Source of the DNA: Actinomycetota bacterium
GTDB lineage: Bacteria > Actinomycetota > Actinomycetes > Nanopelagicales > Nanopelagicaceae
DNA length: 30,707 nt
Reading direction: 5' to 3'
Assembly: GCA_009699645.1 (NCBI GenBank)
Contig: WLNU01000003.1
Location: 1 to 30,707, forward strand
A program made the position numbers and the translations under genes. Within the stretch, counting starts at the first letter, position 1. Every line of letters starts with the position of its first letter. Positions 12,856 to 21,150 of the stretch are shown in pieces. Below the pieces are notes generated by a model. It did not search any database. It was not told the origin of the DNA and saw only the letters and a list, made by a program, of their open reading frames with translations.

Positions 12856-13083
12856 GTGAAACTAGCTCTCTCAATTCTGCTCGTCATTACCAGCGTAGTG
12901 ATGATTCTTCTCGTCCTTTTACATAAGGGCAAGGGCAGCGGATTATCCGATCTATTCGGTGGTGGTGTCTCAACTAACTATGGCGGTTCATCGGTAGTAG
13001 AGCGCAATCTAGATCGCATCACAATCGTTGTCGGTGGCCTCTGGTTTGCTCTGGTTGTCGCACTGAGTCTTGTGCTTAAATAA
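12856..13083 (+). CDS. secG: Protein translocase subunit SecG
   Basis: Small inner-membrane partner of the SecYEG channel. 75 aa with two hydrophobic segments (about 2-21 and 55-74) flanking the cytoplasmic loop with GKGSGLSDLFGGG, the SecG hallmark. GTG start with AAGGAG at 12840-12845, ten bases upstream. The 62 bases before it hold a TAnnnT candidate (TACCCT, 12825-12830) without a good -35, so secG may be read from the tpiA transcript. secG beside gap-pgk-tpi is a common actinobacterial arrangement. Confidence 0.95.
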   Translation: MKLALSILLVITSVVMILLVLLHKGKGSGLSDLFGGGVSTNYGGSSVVERNLDRITIVVGGLWFALVVALSLVLK

Positions 13084-13113
13084 ATTTTTCTCAACTTTTT
13101 TAAGGAGTAATAC

Positions 13114-13449
13114 ATGGCAAGTGCAATTCGCGGAAGCCGAGTCGGTGCCGGTCCAATGGGAGAGGCCGAGCGCGGTGACTCGATCGCTCGTGCATATGTC
13201 TCCTATTTCTGTGCCAATAAACACGAGGTCCGTCCGTCATTTGCCGTTGAAGAGACGGTGGTTATTCCTGCTGAGTGGGACTGCCCAAAGTGTGGCTATC
13301 CAGCAGGACGCGATCGCAACAATCCACCTAACCCAGTTAAGAACGAGCCATACAAGACACACCTTGCTTATGTAAAAGAGCGTCGTACCGATGCCGAGGG
13401 TGAGCGGTTACTTGATGAGGCTCTTCGCAAAATGCGTGGGGATGACTAA
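13114..13449 (+). CDS. rbpA: RNA polymerase-binding protein RbpA
   Basis: Actinobacteria-specific factor that binds RNA polymerase and group 1/2 sigma factors and stabilises open complexes. 111 aa. N-terminal IRGSRVGAGPMGEAERG, a zinc site made of Cys33, His37, Cys57 and Cys60 (CANKH and CPKCG), and the C-terminal sigma-binding segment YKTHLAYVKERR. ATG preceded by AAGGAG, about 8 bases away. Follows secG by 30 T-rich bases. Its TAA overlaps the pgi stop on the other strand by 4 bases (13446-13449), so its transcript must end inside pgi; see the terminator at 13479-13530. Confidence 0.97.
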   Translation: MASAIRGSRVGAGPMGEAERGDSIARAYVSYFCANKHEVRPSFAVEETVVIPAEWDCPKCGYPAGRDRNNPPNPVKNEPYKTHLAYVKERRTDAEGERLLDEALRKMRGDD

Positions 13450-14972
13450 AGAGATTTTAGAGCGGTAAGTAGTTCGTCAATACCCACACTACGGTTGATT
13501 AAATTCAATCGCAGGAGTGGGTATTTTCTTGAGGCCAGTGCCTCTCCATCACCCAATGCCTGGGCCGCAATTAAAGTTTTAAATCCGAAAACCTGACCAG
13601 GAATATCGAAATCTCTCTGAACCTCGCCTGTAATTTGCAAAAAAGCTCCATTGGGTTGCCCACCCTTATGAAACTGTCCCGTTGAGTGTAAAAAGCGCGG
13701 AGCCCATCCAAAGGTAACGGGACGCTGCGATTTATCTGCCAGCAGTGCGCGAATCTGCATAATCTTTACATCATCTCGGCGATCAAGGTATGCCATTACT
13801 GCGAGATAACCATTAAGTGGAATTGATTCAATAAAAAAAGAGAGCGCGGATTTTAGATCATTGCCCTTTCCAAATATTGCAACAGCACCATCTTGGGCAT
13901 CGGGGGTGAATGTGGGGAGTTTGCCATCCCACTTATCGAGGAGGGAGGATGTAGCCTCTTTCGCTTCAGTGACATTAGGTTGATTGAATGGATCAATTGC
14001 CATGGCCGCACAGACTAAAGCCGTTACCCACTCCCAAATTATGAACTGCGAAGCAAGATCTGCGGAGATCACTAAATCTGCATCACCGCTATATGAAATC
14101 GAAAAAAGAGCATCATGAACGGGAGATTCGAGAACAATCGGCAAACGGCCAACGTGACTCTTTCCAGTTGATTCAGCGACTAACTGTTCGACCCAATCAC
14201 TCAAACCTGGCATGCCTGAGCCGACATCGCAATACGACATGTACTGGCCGCAGATGTATGCAATTGCATATGCCATATCTACAACGATGCTGGGATTTGC
14301 TAGGAAGGCAGATTTTGTCTCACTTGCATTATCGAGCAAGACAGAGACATCTACACCGATGAGGGCCGCGGGCACTAATCCGAATGCGCTTAAAACGCTA
14401 AAACGTCCACCAACATTGGGATCGGCGTTAACTACGGTGTAACCATTTTCTCGTGAGTGCTGATCTAATGGAGAGCCTGGATCTGTCACGATAACAATGT
14501 GCTCTTGAGGCACAAGACCAGCTTCAAGAAAGGCGGATTCAAACAATGCACGTTGGGAGGCTGTTTCGATAGTAGAGCCCGACTTTGAGCTCACAACAAT
14601 GAGGGTGGTCGCTAAATCTGTTGACAGAGCATGTGCAATGTAGTTCGGGTCGGTCGAATCTAAAATAAATAGCTCTCGCTTATAGGTTTGTGCGATGACC
14701 TCTGGACCAAGAGATGAACCGCCCATTCCGCAAAGGATTACTCGCAACTTATCCCGGTGTTTGGCACAGAGTGCATCCAACTGTGGCAGTAAATCTCTCG
14801 ATGTTTCGGGAAGATCTATCCAGTTAAGGCGCACGGTTGCCTCAGATTCGGCGCTAGCGCCCCAGATAGTTGGATCTTTTTGTGCTAAACGAGAATGAAA
14901 CTCCATAAGGGCTCGATAGCGAGAATCACTGCGATCAATTTTAGAGAGTGAATGACCAGTTAGTTGTGTCAT
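13446..14972 (-). CDS. pgi: Glucose-6-phosphate isomerase
   Basis: Interconverts glucose-6-phosphate and fructose-6-phosphate. 508 aa from the ATG at 14972. Two SIS-type sugar-isomerase subdomains: SSKSGSTIETAS (about 125-136), GGRFSVLSAFG (about 188), NQPNVTEAKE, and HKGGQPNGAFLQ near 433. The ATG overlaps the tal TGA (ATGA), which fixes the start; the frame is open 14 codons further upstream, but that stretch is not family-like. Last gene of ctaA-tkt-tal-pgi. Tal-Pgi fusions exist in some bacteria; here they are two coupled genes. Its end overlaps rbpA tail to tail and contains the rbpA terminator. No hairpin with a T-tract for pgi itself was found. Confidence 0.96.
   Translation of the reverse strand: MTQLTGHSLSKIDRSDSRYRALMEFHSRLAQKDPTIWGASAESEATVRLNWIDLPETSRDLLPQLDALCAKHRDKLRVILCGMGGSSLGPEVIAQTYKRELFILDSTDPNYIAHALSTDLATTLIVVSSKSGSTIETASQRALFESAFLEAGLVPQEHIVIVTDPGSPLDQHSRENGYTVVNADPNVGGRFSVLSAFGLVPAALIGVDVSVLLDNASETKSAFLANPSIVVDMAYAIAYICGQYMSYCDVGSGMPGLSDWVEQLVAESTGKSHVGRLPIVLESPVHDALFSISYSGDADLVISADLASQFIIWEWVTALVCAAMAIDPFNQPNVTEAKEATSSLLDKWDGKLPTFTPDAQDGAVAIFGKGNDLKSALSFFIESIPLNGYLAVMAYLDRRDDVKIMQIRALLADKSQRPVTFGWAPRFLHSTGQFHKGGQPNGAFLQITGEVQRDFDIPGQVFGFKTLIAAQALGDGEALASRKYPLLRLNLINRSVGIDELLTALKSL
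13479..13530 (+). terminator. Intrinsic terminator of the rbpA transcript, embedded in pgi
   Basis: A perfect 9-base-pair stem, AATACCCAC (13479-13487) with GTGGGTATT (13517-13525), is followed by TTCTT on the + strand. Inside it, CGGTTGA (13492-13498) pairs with TCAATCG (13505-13511) with one G:U. It begins 30 bases after the rbpA stop and lies wholly within the 3' coding part of pgi, where the arms encode part of KYPL and SVGI. No T-tract follows on the - strand, so it should act on rbpA and not on pgi. The gap-to-rbpA transcript probably ends here. Confidence 0.7.
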
Positions 14973-16054
14973 TGTTGTTGAGCTGCCTGCACTGTTGCAA
15001 GTAACTCTTCCCACGCTTGGGCAAACTTCTTTACCCCATCAATCTCTAACTCACTCGTTATGGCATTTAAGGAGATATTTAGAAGAGAGAGAGATTTAAA
15101 GACATCAACGGCAGAGGCATAATGCTCAGAAATACTATTGCCGCGTACCTTTCCGTGATCAATAACGGCATCTAGAGTCGCCTGCGGCATTGTATTAACC
15201 GTATGGGGAGCAATGAGCTCTATAACATAACGTGTGTCATCGTAAGAGGGATCTTTAACACCAGTCGATGCCCACAAAGGACGCTGCTTATTCGCACCAC
15301 GCTCTACTTGAGTCAGCCATCTAGGTGATGCAAACTTCTCTTCAAATAATTGATAAGCAAGATGTGCGTTGGCAATCGCCGCTTTTCCTAGAAGAGCTAA
15401 GGCGGCATCACTTGAATCCTTTTTCAACAGAGCATCTACAGCTGAATCGATACGACTAACGAAGAAGGAGGCAACTGAATGCACATGGGAGGGGTTTGTC
15501 GCCGCTTCTATTCCCGCCATATAGGCATCGATTACTGCGCCATATCGCTTCACAGAAAAAATCAAAGTAACGTTGACGCTAATTCCTGCCGCCACGAGTG
15601 CGGTAATTGCAGGAAGGCCCTCGATAGTTGCTGGGACCTTGATCATGAGATTAGGACGATCAATAATCGCCCATAACTCTTTACCTGCAGCGATTGTGCC
15701 CTCAGTATCACCTGCTAATCGTGGGTCAACTTCGATGCTCACACGACCATCGATTCCTTTACTCGACGAGTAGATGGCCTTAAATAGATCACAGGCTGCG
15801 CGTACATCATCCGTTGTCAGCTTTTTGACGCACTCATCAACATCTAAATCCTTCATTGACGCGATATCACTGGCGTACTCATTTGCTCCAGATATTGCAG
15901 CAGCAAAAATACTTGGATTAGTCGTGACGCCAACAACGCAATCATTGGCAATACGCGAGGGGAGTGAGTGGGGATCTACCCCAGAGATTTTTGCACGAGA
16001 GAGATCATCTAACCAGATGGATGTTCCGCTTGCGCCGACATCTCCAGCGCTCAT
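14969..16054 (-). CDS. tal: Transaldolase
   Basis: Non-oxidative pentose phosphate enzyme moving a dihydroxyacetone unit between sedoheptulose-7-phosphate and glyceraldehyde-3-phosphate. 361 aa, the longer form usual in actinobacteria. Early block IWLDDLSR (13-20), GVTTNPSIF (42-50), and Schiff-base Lys139 in LMIKVPAT; C-terminal catalytic-barrel segments YVIELIAPHTVNTMP. ATG overlaps the tkt TGA (ATGA) and its own TGA overlaps the pgi ATG in the same way, so the trio is translationally coupled. Confidence 0.97.
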   Translation of the reverse strand: MSAGDVGASGTSIWLDDLSRAKISGVDPHSLPSRIANDCVVGVTTNPSIFAAAISGANEYASDIASMKDLDVDECVKKLTTDDVRAACDLFKAIYSSSKGIDGRVSIEVDPRLAGDTEGTIAAGKELWAIIDRPNLMIKVPATIEGLPAITALVAAGISVNVTLIFSVKRYGAVIDAYMAGIEAATNPSHVHSVASFFVSRIDSAVDALLKKDSSDAALALLGKAAIANAHLAYQLFEEKFASPRWLTQVERGANKQRPLWASTGVKDPSYDDTRYVIELIAPHTVNTMPQATLDAVIDHGKVRGNSISEHYASAVDVFKSLSLLNISLNAITSELEIDGVKKFAQAWEELLATVQAAQQQ

Positions 16055-18099
16055 TTCAGTGCAGCTTTAACACGTGCGACGATGCTTTCAACACTAAAAC
16101 CAAACTCCTTGAAAAGCCGTTTAGCATCGGCTGAAGCCCCGTAATGCTCAAGTGAGATTGCAATTCCAGCATCACCAATGAGCTCACGCCAACCCTGAGC
16201 AATTCCTACCTCGATACTAATCTTGAGTGGGATTGATGCAGGCAATACCGATTCTTTGTAGGCGGCATCTTGTTCTGCAAACCATTCAAGACATGGGGCG
16301 CTAACGACACGTACATTGACCCCTTCGTTAGCTAGAGCGCTCTGCACATCCAGTGCAAGAGATACCTCAGAGCCCGTTGCGATAAGTATGGCAACTGGAT
16401 TCTGTGCATCCTTTAATACATAAGCACCTTTTGCAGTTCCTTTAGCTGGTGTGCAGACTTTGCGATCAAAGACGGGCAGGTTCTGGCGAGATAGCAAGAT
16501 GCCAGCGGGGCGATTACGGATAATCATCTGCCTCCAGGCATGCACAACTTCATTTGCATCTCCCGGTCTGACAATATCTAAACCAGGAATCGCACGAAGC
16601 GCCGCGAAGTGTTCTATCGGTTGATGTGTTGGACCATCCTCACCCACACCAATCGAATCATGCGTCCAGACAAATGTTGATGGGATATTCATTAAAGCTG
16701 CTAAGCGAACTGCTGGCCGCATGTAATCACTAAATACTGCAAAGGTTCCACCAAATGATCGTGTAAGGCCATGAAGGGTGATTCCATTGATAATAGATCC
16801 CATTGCATGTTCACGGATTCCAAAGTGAATAATTCGTCCATAAGGATTGGCGCCTTTTATCACGCTCGTAGCGGGTAAAAACGATCCACCACCTTCGATG
16901 CTGGTGTTATTTGAACCAGCTAAATCCGCTGATCCTCCCCAGAGCTCAGGAAGTCTGGCAGCGATCGCCTGTAGAACTTCACCCGATGCAGCGCGAGTGG
17001 CGATATCTTTTCCAGATTCAAAAACAGGAAGATCTGAATCCCAATTAGCTGGCAACTCTCGCTTCTGCAGTCTTTGCAGAAGAGTGGCTGCATCTGTATT
17101 CGCAGAGCTCCACGCACCAAAAGCGATATTCCACGCGGACCTGCGCGCAGTTCCACGCGCCTTTACTTGACGAACATGCGTCAATACCTCATTAGGCATT
17201 GCAAAGTGCTCATCGGGCTTAAGGCCCAACAGAAGTTTCGTTGCTGCAATCTCTTGCTCGCCAAGGGCTGATCCATGTGATTTACCAGTTCCACGAAGAG
17301 TTGGTGCTGGCCATGCGATAACAGTTTTTAGACGAATCAGCGTTGGCTTAATACTCTCTTTTTTTGCAGCTACCATCGCGGCATTGAGTGCTGCAATATC
17401 TACATTGCCATCAGCTGCGGCAGCGACATCGATCACATGCCAACCATAAGCGCGATAGCGCATAGAGACATCTTCAGTGAAGGCGTTGTGAGTGTCACCT
17501 TCAATTGAGATTTGATTATCATCGTAAATAACATTCAAGTTACCGAGCTCTTGGGTACCAGCAAGTGAGCAGGCTTCAGCACTTACACCCTCTTGCAAGT
17601 CGCCATCAGAACAGATCACCCAGATACTGTGATCAAAGAGGGAGCTACCAGGTGCTGCATTGGGATCGAGAAGACCTCTTTCATAACGTGCCGCCATCGC
17701 CATTCCCACTGCAGTTGCAACTCCCTGGCCAAGCGGGCCTGTTGTCATTTCGACACCAGCTGTGTGGCCGAACTCAGGATGTCCTGGAGTTAATGAGCCC
17801 CACGTTCTAAATGTTTTCAGATCCTCCATCTCTAACCCATAGCCACTATAAAAAAGTTGGGTATACAAAGTTAGTGACGAGTGCCCACACGAGAGGATAA
17901 ATCTGTCGCGACCGAGCCAGCTCGGATCTGATGGATCATGGACTAAGTGGTGTTGGAAGAGAAGGTATGCAACTGGAGCCAGCGACATTGCAGTGCCTGG
18001 GTGGCCATTACCTACGTTTTGGACGGCATCGGCTCCCAGTGCGCGAGCATATGCAACTGCTCGATCATCGAGTTCGCTCCAACCTGCAGGTGTGCTCAT
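16051..18099 (-). CDS. tkt: Transketolase
   Basis: Thiamine-diphosphate enzyme transferring two-carbon units between pentose phosphates and aldoses. 682 aa, normal. N-terminal His33 in NGHPG, ThDP/Mg site DGDLQEG (165-171) through Asn195 in DDNQISI, middle domain with FGIREHAMG and GEDGPTHQP, and the C-terminal domain ending in LKRLFKEFG-like sequence. ATG overlaps the ctaA TGA (ATGA). In Mycobacterium and Streptomyces tkt-tal sit in the same chromosomal neighbourhood as here, but followed by zwf-opcA-pgl, which are absent from this window. Confidence 0.97.
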   Translation of the reverse strand: MSTPAGWSELDDRAVAYARALGADAVQNVGNGHPGTAMSLAPVAYLLFQHHLVHDPSDPSWLGRDRFILSCGHSSLTLYTQLFYSGYGLEMEDLKTFRTWGSLTPGHPEFGHTAGVEMTTGPLGQGVATAVGMAMAARYERGLLDPNAAPGSSLFDHSIWVICSDGDLQEGVSAEACSLAGTQELGNLNVIYDDNQISIEGDTHNAFTEDVSMRYRAYGWHVIDVAAAADGNVDIAALNAAMVAAKKESIKPTLIRLKTVIAWPAPTLRGTGKSHGSALGEQEIAATKLLLGLKPDEHFAMPNEVLTHVRQVKARGTARRSAWNIAFGAWSSANTDAATLLQRLQKRELPANWDSDLPVFESGKDIATRAASGEVLQAIAARLPELWGGSADLAGSNNTSIEGGGSFLPATSVIKGANPYGRIIHFGIREHAMGSIINGITLHGLTRSFGGTFAVFSDYMRPAVRLAALMNIPSTFVWTHDSIGVGEDGPTHQPIEHFAALRAIPGLDIVRPGDANEVVHAWRQMIIRNRPAGILLSRQNLPVFDRKVCTPAKGTAKGAYVLKDAQNPVAILIATGSEVSLALDVQSALANEGVNVRVVSAPCLEWFAEQDAAYKESVLPASIPLKISIEVGIAQGWRELIGDAGIAISLEHYGASADAKRLFKEFGFSVESIVARVKAALK

Positions 18100-18983
18100 C
18101 TAGCAGTATCCATTTCTTGACGCTGTACCGATAACCAAATTCTCCAAGCACCAATCCATACGAGTACAGCACCTACAAGATGGATAGCCACTAGAAGCTC
18201 GGGTACTCCCTGTAGATATTGAATAAATCCAATGCCACCTTGTGCAATTGAAATGAGAAAAAATTTAACTAGTAGTTCTTTTGTTTCGTGACCTGTTTTA
18301 TCCGCACGATAAAACGCAACTGTCAATAGTAGAAGAAAAATAACTGCAAGGCCATGCATGAGAGCAGCGGTTTGAATTCGTAAATCTATTCTTGGTGCAT
18401 CGATATCGCCTGCATGTGGTCCTGCGCCAGTCAAGATAGTTCCGAGGACCACAACTATGAATGCGACAACAACATGCCAGCGAGAGAAGAGATCACTCTG
18501 TCGGTGTGAGCTCTTCTTGATGCCAGGAATATGGCGCCGTGTATAGAGTGATACCGACGCTGCAATCAAAATAGTTGATAATAGATAGTGACTAGCTACT
18601 GCAAAGGGATTTAAGTTAGTTAAGACCGTTACTCCACCTAAAATTCCTTGAGCAAAGATTCCTAAAAACTGGCCGAGTGCAAGTATGCGCAGATCCCGGC
18701 GCCCAGATTTTAAAACCGCTATCAATGTAATAAGGGCCGACAGTACAAGTATGAAAGTTAGGAGACGGTTGCCGAACTCGATCCAGGCGTGAAGCTGTCC
18801 TTCGGCCTGGTTTGGAACTGGGGTGTATGAGCCCGGAACGCACTCGGGCCAGGTGGGACAGCCAAGGCCCGAACTGGTAAGGCGAACGGCCCCGCCAGTG
18901 ACCACAATCGCCGACTGCGAAAAAAGGAGAAATGCCGATGCTGGGGAGAGGGCCCGCCGGGCGAAATCTGCGGATTTACTCAT
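18096..18983 (-). CDS. ctaA: Heme A synthase (COX15/CtaA)
   Basis: Integral membrane monooxygenase that oxidises the heme O methyl group to give heme A for aa3-type cytochrome oxidase. 295 aa with about 7-8 hydrophobic segments. Extracytoplasmic Cys pair Cys42/Cys48 in GCPTWPEC, as in Bacillus CtaA; His132 (SHYLL), His210 (MHGLAV) and His268 (IHLVGA) fit the heme-ligand positions. The helix-2 motif is E69-FGN72, with Asn where Bacillus has His60; I recall Asn as usual in actinobacteria. First gene of ctaA-tkt-tal-pgi, divergent from sufR, with a leaderless-type promoter directly upstream. The usual partner ctaB (heme O synthase) is not in this window. Confidence 0.93.
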   Translation of the reverse strand: MSKSADFARRALSPASAFLLFSQSAIVVTGGAVRLTSSGLGCPTWPECVPGSYTPVPNQAEGQLHAWIEFGNRLLTFILVLSALITLIAVLKSGRRDLRILALGQFLGIFAQGILGGVTVLTNLNPFAVASHYLLSTILIAASVSLYTRRHIPGIKKSSHRQSDLFSRWHVVVAFIVVVLGTILTGAGPHAGDIDAPRIDLRIQTAALMHGLAVIFLLLLTVAFYRADKTGHETKELLVKFFLISIAQGGIGFIQYLQGVPELLVAIHLVGAVLVWIGAWRIWLSVQRQEMDTAR

Positions 18984-18989
18984 GGCCTA

Positions 18990-18995
18990 ACCTTA
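18990..18995 (-). promoter_or_regulatory. Leaderless-type -10 element of ctaA-tkt-tal-pgi
   Basis: On the - strand TAAGGT is followed by six bases (TAGGCC) and then the ctaA ATG, so transcription would start at the A of the start codon. There is no recognisable -35 at 17-18 bases, which is common for actinobacterial promoters. The same hexamer at the same distance precedes the ABC exporter at 25337. Confidence 0.55.
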
Positions 18996-19004
18996 TTACC
19001 CAGC

Positions 19005-19032
19005 TTGGCCTGGGCGTTGGAGTGGCTAACGG
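19005..19032 (+). promoter_or_regulatory. Candidate suf operon promoter
   Basis: TTGGCC (19005-19010), a 16-base spacer, then TAACGG(T) at 19027-19032. The predicted start near 19039 falls in the centre of the palindrome at 19032-19048, a position suited to repression by SufR. The match to consensus is partial. Confidence 0.4.
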
Positions 19033-19060
19033 TGTCGAATTACGACACAATAGTGTTGTG
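19032..19060 (+). promoter_or_regulatory. Putative SufR operator: two overlapping palindromes
   Basis: GTGTCG-AATTA-CGACAC is a perfect 6-base inverted repeat (19032-19048). It overlaps CACAA-TAGTG-TTGTG, a perfect 5-base inverted repeat (19046-19060). The dyad centres are 13 bases apart and the second covers the sufR GTG start. SufR of cyanobacteria and mycobacteria represses its own suf operon, so autoregulation is the natural reading; binding here is inferred. Confidence 0.6.
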
Positions 19061-19744
19061 AAATTAGCTGAAGCATCTGTCCCCAAGAGCGATGATCGGC
19101 GTACCCGCGATCTCCTGGCGCGATCGATTCTTGAGAATGGCCCATCGAGCGTTGCCACTCTGGCCACACGATTAGCGTTAACCCCAGCCGGAATCCGCCG
19201 CCACTTAGACCTGCTCGTTGCAGATGGCGTACTCGTAGCCCGTCAACCACATCCAGCACTTGTGCGTGGTCGCGGACGTCCCTCAAAAGTATTTCTTATG
19301 TCAGATGCCGGACGCGAAAAATTTGAACACTCCTATGATGATTTAGCAGTCTCTGCCCTGAAGTTTATGTCGGCGCAGTTGGGGGAGCATCTCGTGCAAT
19401 CTTTTGCTAACTCTCGCGCCGAAGATATTGAACGTAAAGCTGCACCGATTCTCTCTAAGAGTTCTAAAAAATCACAGGCTTTAGCAGAGTTTTTGACTGA
19501 GGAAGGATATGCAGCAAGTATCGAAACCCGTCCAATGGGTGAAGAGCTATGTCAGCATCACTGTCCCATCGCCCACGTTGCAACAGAGTTTCCACGACTA
19601 TGCGAGGCCGAAACAGAGGCGCTCTCACGTTTACTTGGCACTCATGTGCAACGTCTTGCAACTATCGCTCATGGCGATGGCGTCTGTACTACTTTTATTC
19701 CAACACCACAAAAAAATAACACCAAAGGAAAGGTACGTGCATGA
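19058..19744 (+). CDS. sufR: SufR Fe-S cluster-sensing repressor of the suf operon
   Basis: Winged-helix regulator that senses Fe-S status through its own cluster and controls the downstream suf genes. 228 aa from GTG 19058. Helix-turn-helix about residues 30-52 ([19 protein letters not shown]), a basic wing GRGRPSK, and four C-terminal cysteines, Cys165, Cys169, Cys182 and Cys210 (CQHHC, RLC, GVC), as expected for a cluster-binding SufR. The frame is open upstream to 18932, but that part overlaps ctaA and is not family-like; GTG 19022 is an alternative start. No Shine-Dalgarno precedes 19058. Its TGA overlaps the sufB ATG (ATGA). Confidence 0.93.
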   Translation: MKLAEASVPKSDDRRTRDLLARSILENGPSSVATLATRLALTPAGIRRHLDLLVADGVLVARQPHPALVRGRGRPSKVFLMSDAGREKFEHSYDDLAVSALKFMSAQLGEHLVQSFANSRAEDIERKAAPILSKSSKKSQALAEFLTEEGYAASIETRPMGEELCQHHCPIAHVATEFPRLCEAETEALSRLLGTHVQRLATIAHGDGVCTTFIPTPQKNNTKGKVRA

Positions 19745-21150
19745 CTATCGCACATCCAGAACTCGAAGGCCTCGGAAACTACGAATACGGCTGGTCAGAT
19801 AAGAGCGAGGTCGGCACCAATGCTCGACGTGGCATTAATGAGGATGTCGTCCGTGACATCTCAGAGAAGAAGTCTGAGCCGCAGTGGATGCTCGACCTTC
19901 GCTTAAAAGGTCTTGCACTCTTTGAGAAGAAGCCCATGCCTAATTGGGGTTCAGATCTTTCAGGAATTTTCTTTGACACAATTAAGTACTTTGTGCGCTC
20001 TACCGAAAAGCAGGCAGCAACATGGGATGACCTACCAGAGGAGATCAAAAATACCTATGATCGCCTTGGTATTCCTGAGGCTGAAAAACAGCGTCTGGTC
20101 TCTGGAGTTGCAGCGCAGTACGAATCTGAAGTTGTCTATCACTCAATCCGTGAGGATCTAGCAGCACAGGGCGTAATCTTTTTAGATACAGATACAGCCC
20201 TGAAGGAGCACCCAGAGCTCTTTAAAGAGTATTTCGCAACGGTTATTCCAGTTGGCGATAATAAGTTTGCAGCCCTGAATACATCAGTCTGGTCGGGTGG
20301 TTCATTTATCTATGTACCAAAGGGTGTGCACGTAGATATTCCTTTGCAGGCCTATTTCCGTATTAATACTGAGAACATGGGTCAGTTCGAGCGGACATTG
20401 ATTATTGCCGATGAGGATTCATATATTCACTACGTAGAGGGCTGCACTGCGCCAATCTATAAATCGGATTCATTGCACTCAGCCGTTGTAGAAATCATCG
20501 TTAAAAAGGGTGCACGTGTGCGCTATACAACGATTCAGAACTGGTCTAACAATGTTTACAACTTAGTTACTAAGCGCGCAACCTGTGCTGAAGGTGCAAC
20601 GATGGAGTGGGTCGATGGCAACATTGGATCCAAGGTCACCATGAAGTATCCTGCGATATTTCTGATGGGTCCTCATTCAAAGGGTGAAACTCTCTCACTT
20701 GCATTTGCAGGCGAGGGCCAGCATCAAGACTCTGGCGCAAAGATGGTCCATGCTGCGCCGTACACATCATCATCGGTAATCTCTAAATCTGTTGCACGTA
20801 ATGGAGGACGCACCTCTTACCGCGGCCTTGTCCAAGTACAAGAAGGAGCACACCACTCCAAGAGCACAGTCAAATGTGATGCTCTCTTGGTTGACACAAT
20901 CTCTCGCTCAGATACCTATCCATATGTTGATATCCGTGAAGACGATGTCTCAATGGGTCACGAAGCCACAGTCTCTAAAATCAGTGATGATCAGCTCTTT
21001 TATTTAATGTCACGTGGTTTAACCGAGGATGAGGCGATGGCCATGATTGTGCGCGGATTTATCGAACCAATAGCGCGCGAACTACCGATGGAGTACGCAC
21101 TCGAGCTCAACCGCCTCATTGAACTTCAAATGGAAGGCGCAGTTGGTTAA
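19741..21150 (+). CDS. sufB: Fe-S cluster assembly scaffold SufB
   Basis: Core of the SufBCD scaffold that builds Fe-S clusters in the cytoplasm. 469 aa, normal and without the intein found in M. tuberculosis SufB. Cys379 (VKCDALL) and Glu408 (GHEAT) have the same 29-residue spacing as E. coli SufB Cys405/Glu434, the sulfur-accepting and assembly residues. C-terminal [14 protein letters not shown] is the segment shared with SufD. ATG overlaps the sufR stop (ATGA), and the TAA overlaps the sufD ATG (TAATG). Confidence 0.98.
   Translation: MTIAHPELEGLGNYEYGWSDKSEVGTNARRGINEDVVRDISEKKSEPQWMLDLRLKGLALFEKKPMPNWGSDLSGIFFDTIKYFVRSTEKQAATWDDLPEEIKNTYDRLGIPEAEKQRLVSGVAAQYESEVVYHSIREDLAAQGVIFLDTDTALKEHPELFKEYFATVIPVGDNKFAALNTSVWSGGSFIYVPKGVHVDIPLQAYFRINTENMGQFERTLIIADEDSYIHYVEGCTAPIYKSDSLHSAVVEIIVKKGARVRYTTIQNWSNNVYNLVTKRATCAEGATMEWVDGNIGSKVTMKYPAIFLMGPHSKGETLSLAFAGEGQHQDSGAKMVHAAPYTSSSVISKSVARNGGRTSYRGLVQVQEGAHHSKSTVKCDALLVDTISRSDTYPYVDIREDDVSMGHEATVSKISDDQLFYLMSRGLTEDEAMAMIVRGFIEPIARELPMEYALELNRLIELQMEGAVG

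Noticed and set aside
14973..15014. 14-codon upstream extension of Pgi
   Set aside because: It overlaps tal further and shows no family similarity; the ATGA junction at 14969-14972 matches the other junctions of the operon.
18932..19057. Longer SufR beginning inside ctaA
   Set aside because: The upstream residues are not SufR-like and would place the promoter and both dyads inside coding sequence overlapping the divergent gene.
19741..21150. Intein in SufB, as in M. tuberculosis
   Set aside because: The protein has normal length (469 aa) with no splice-junction motifs or endonuclease insertion.
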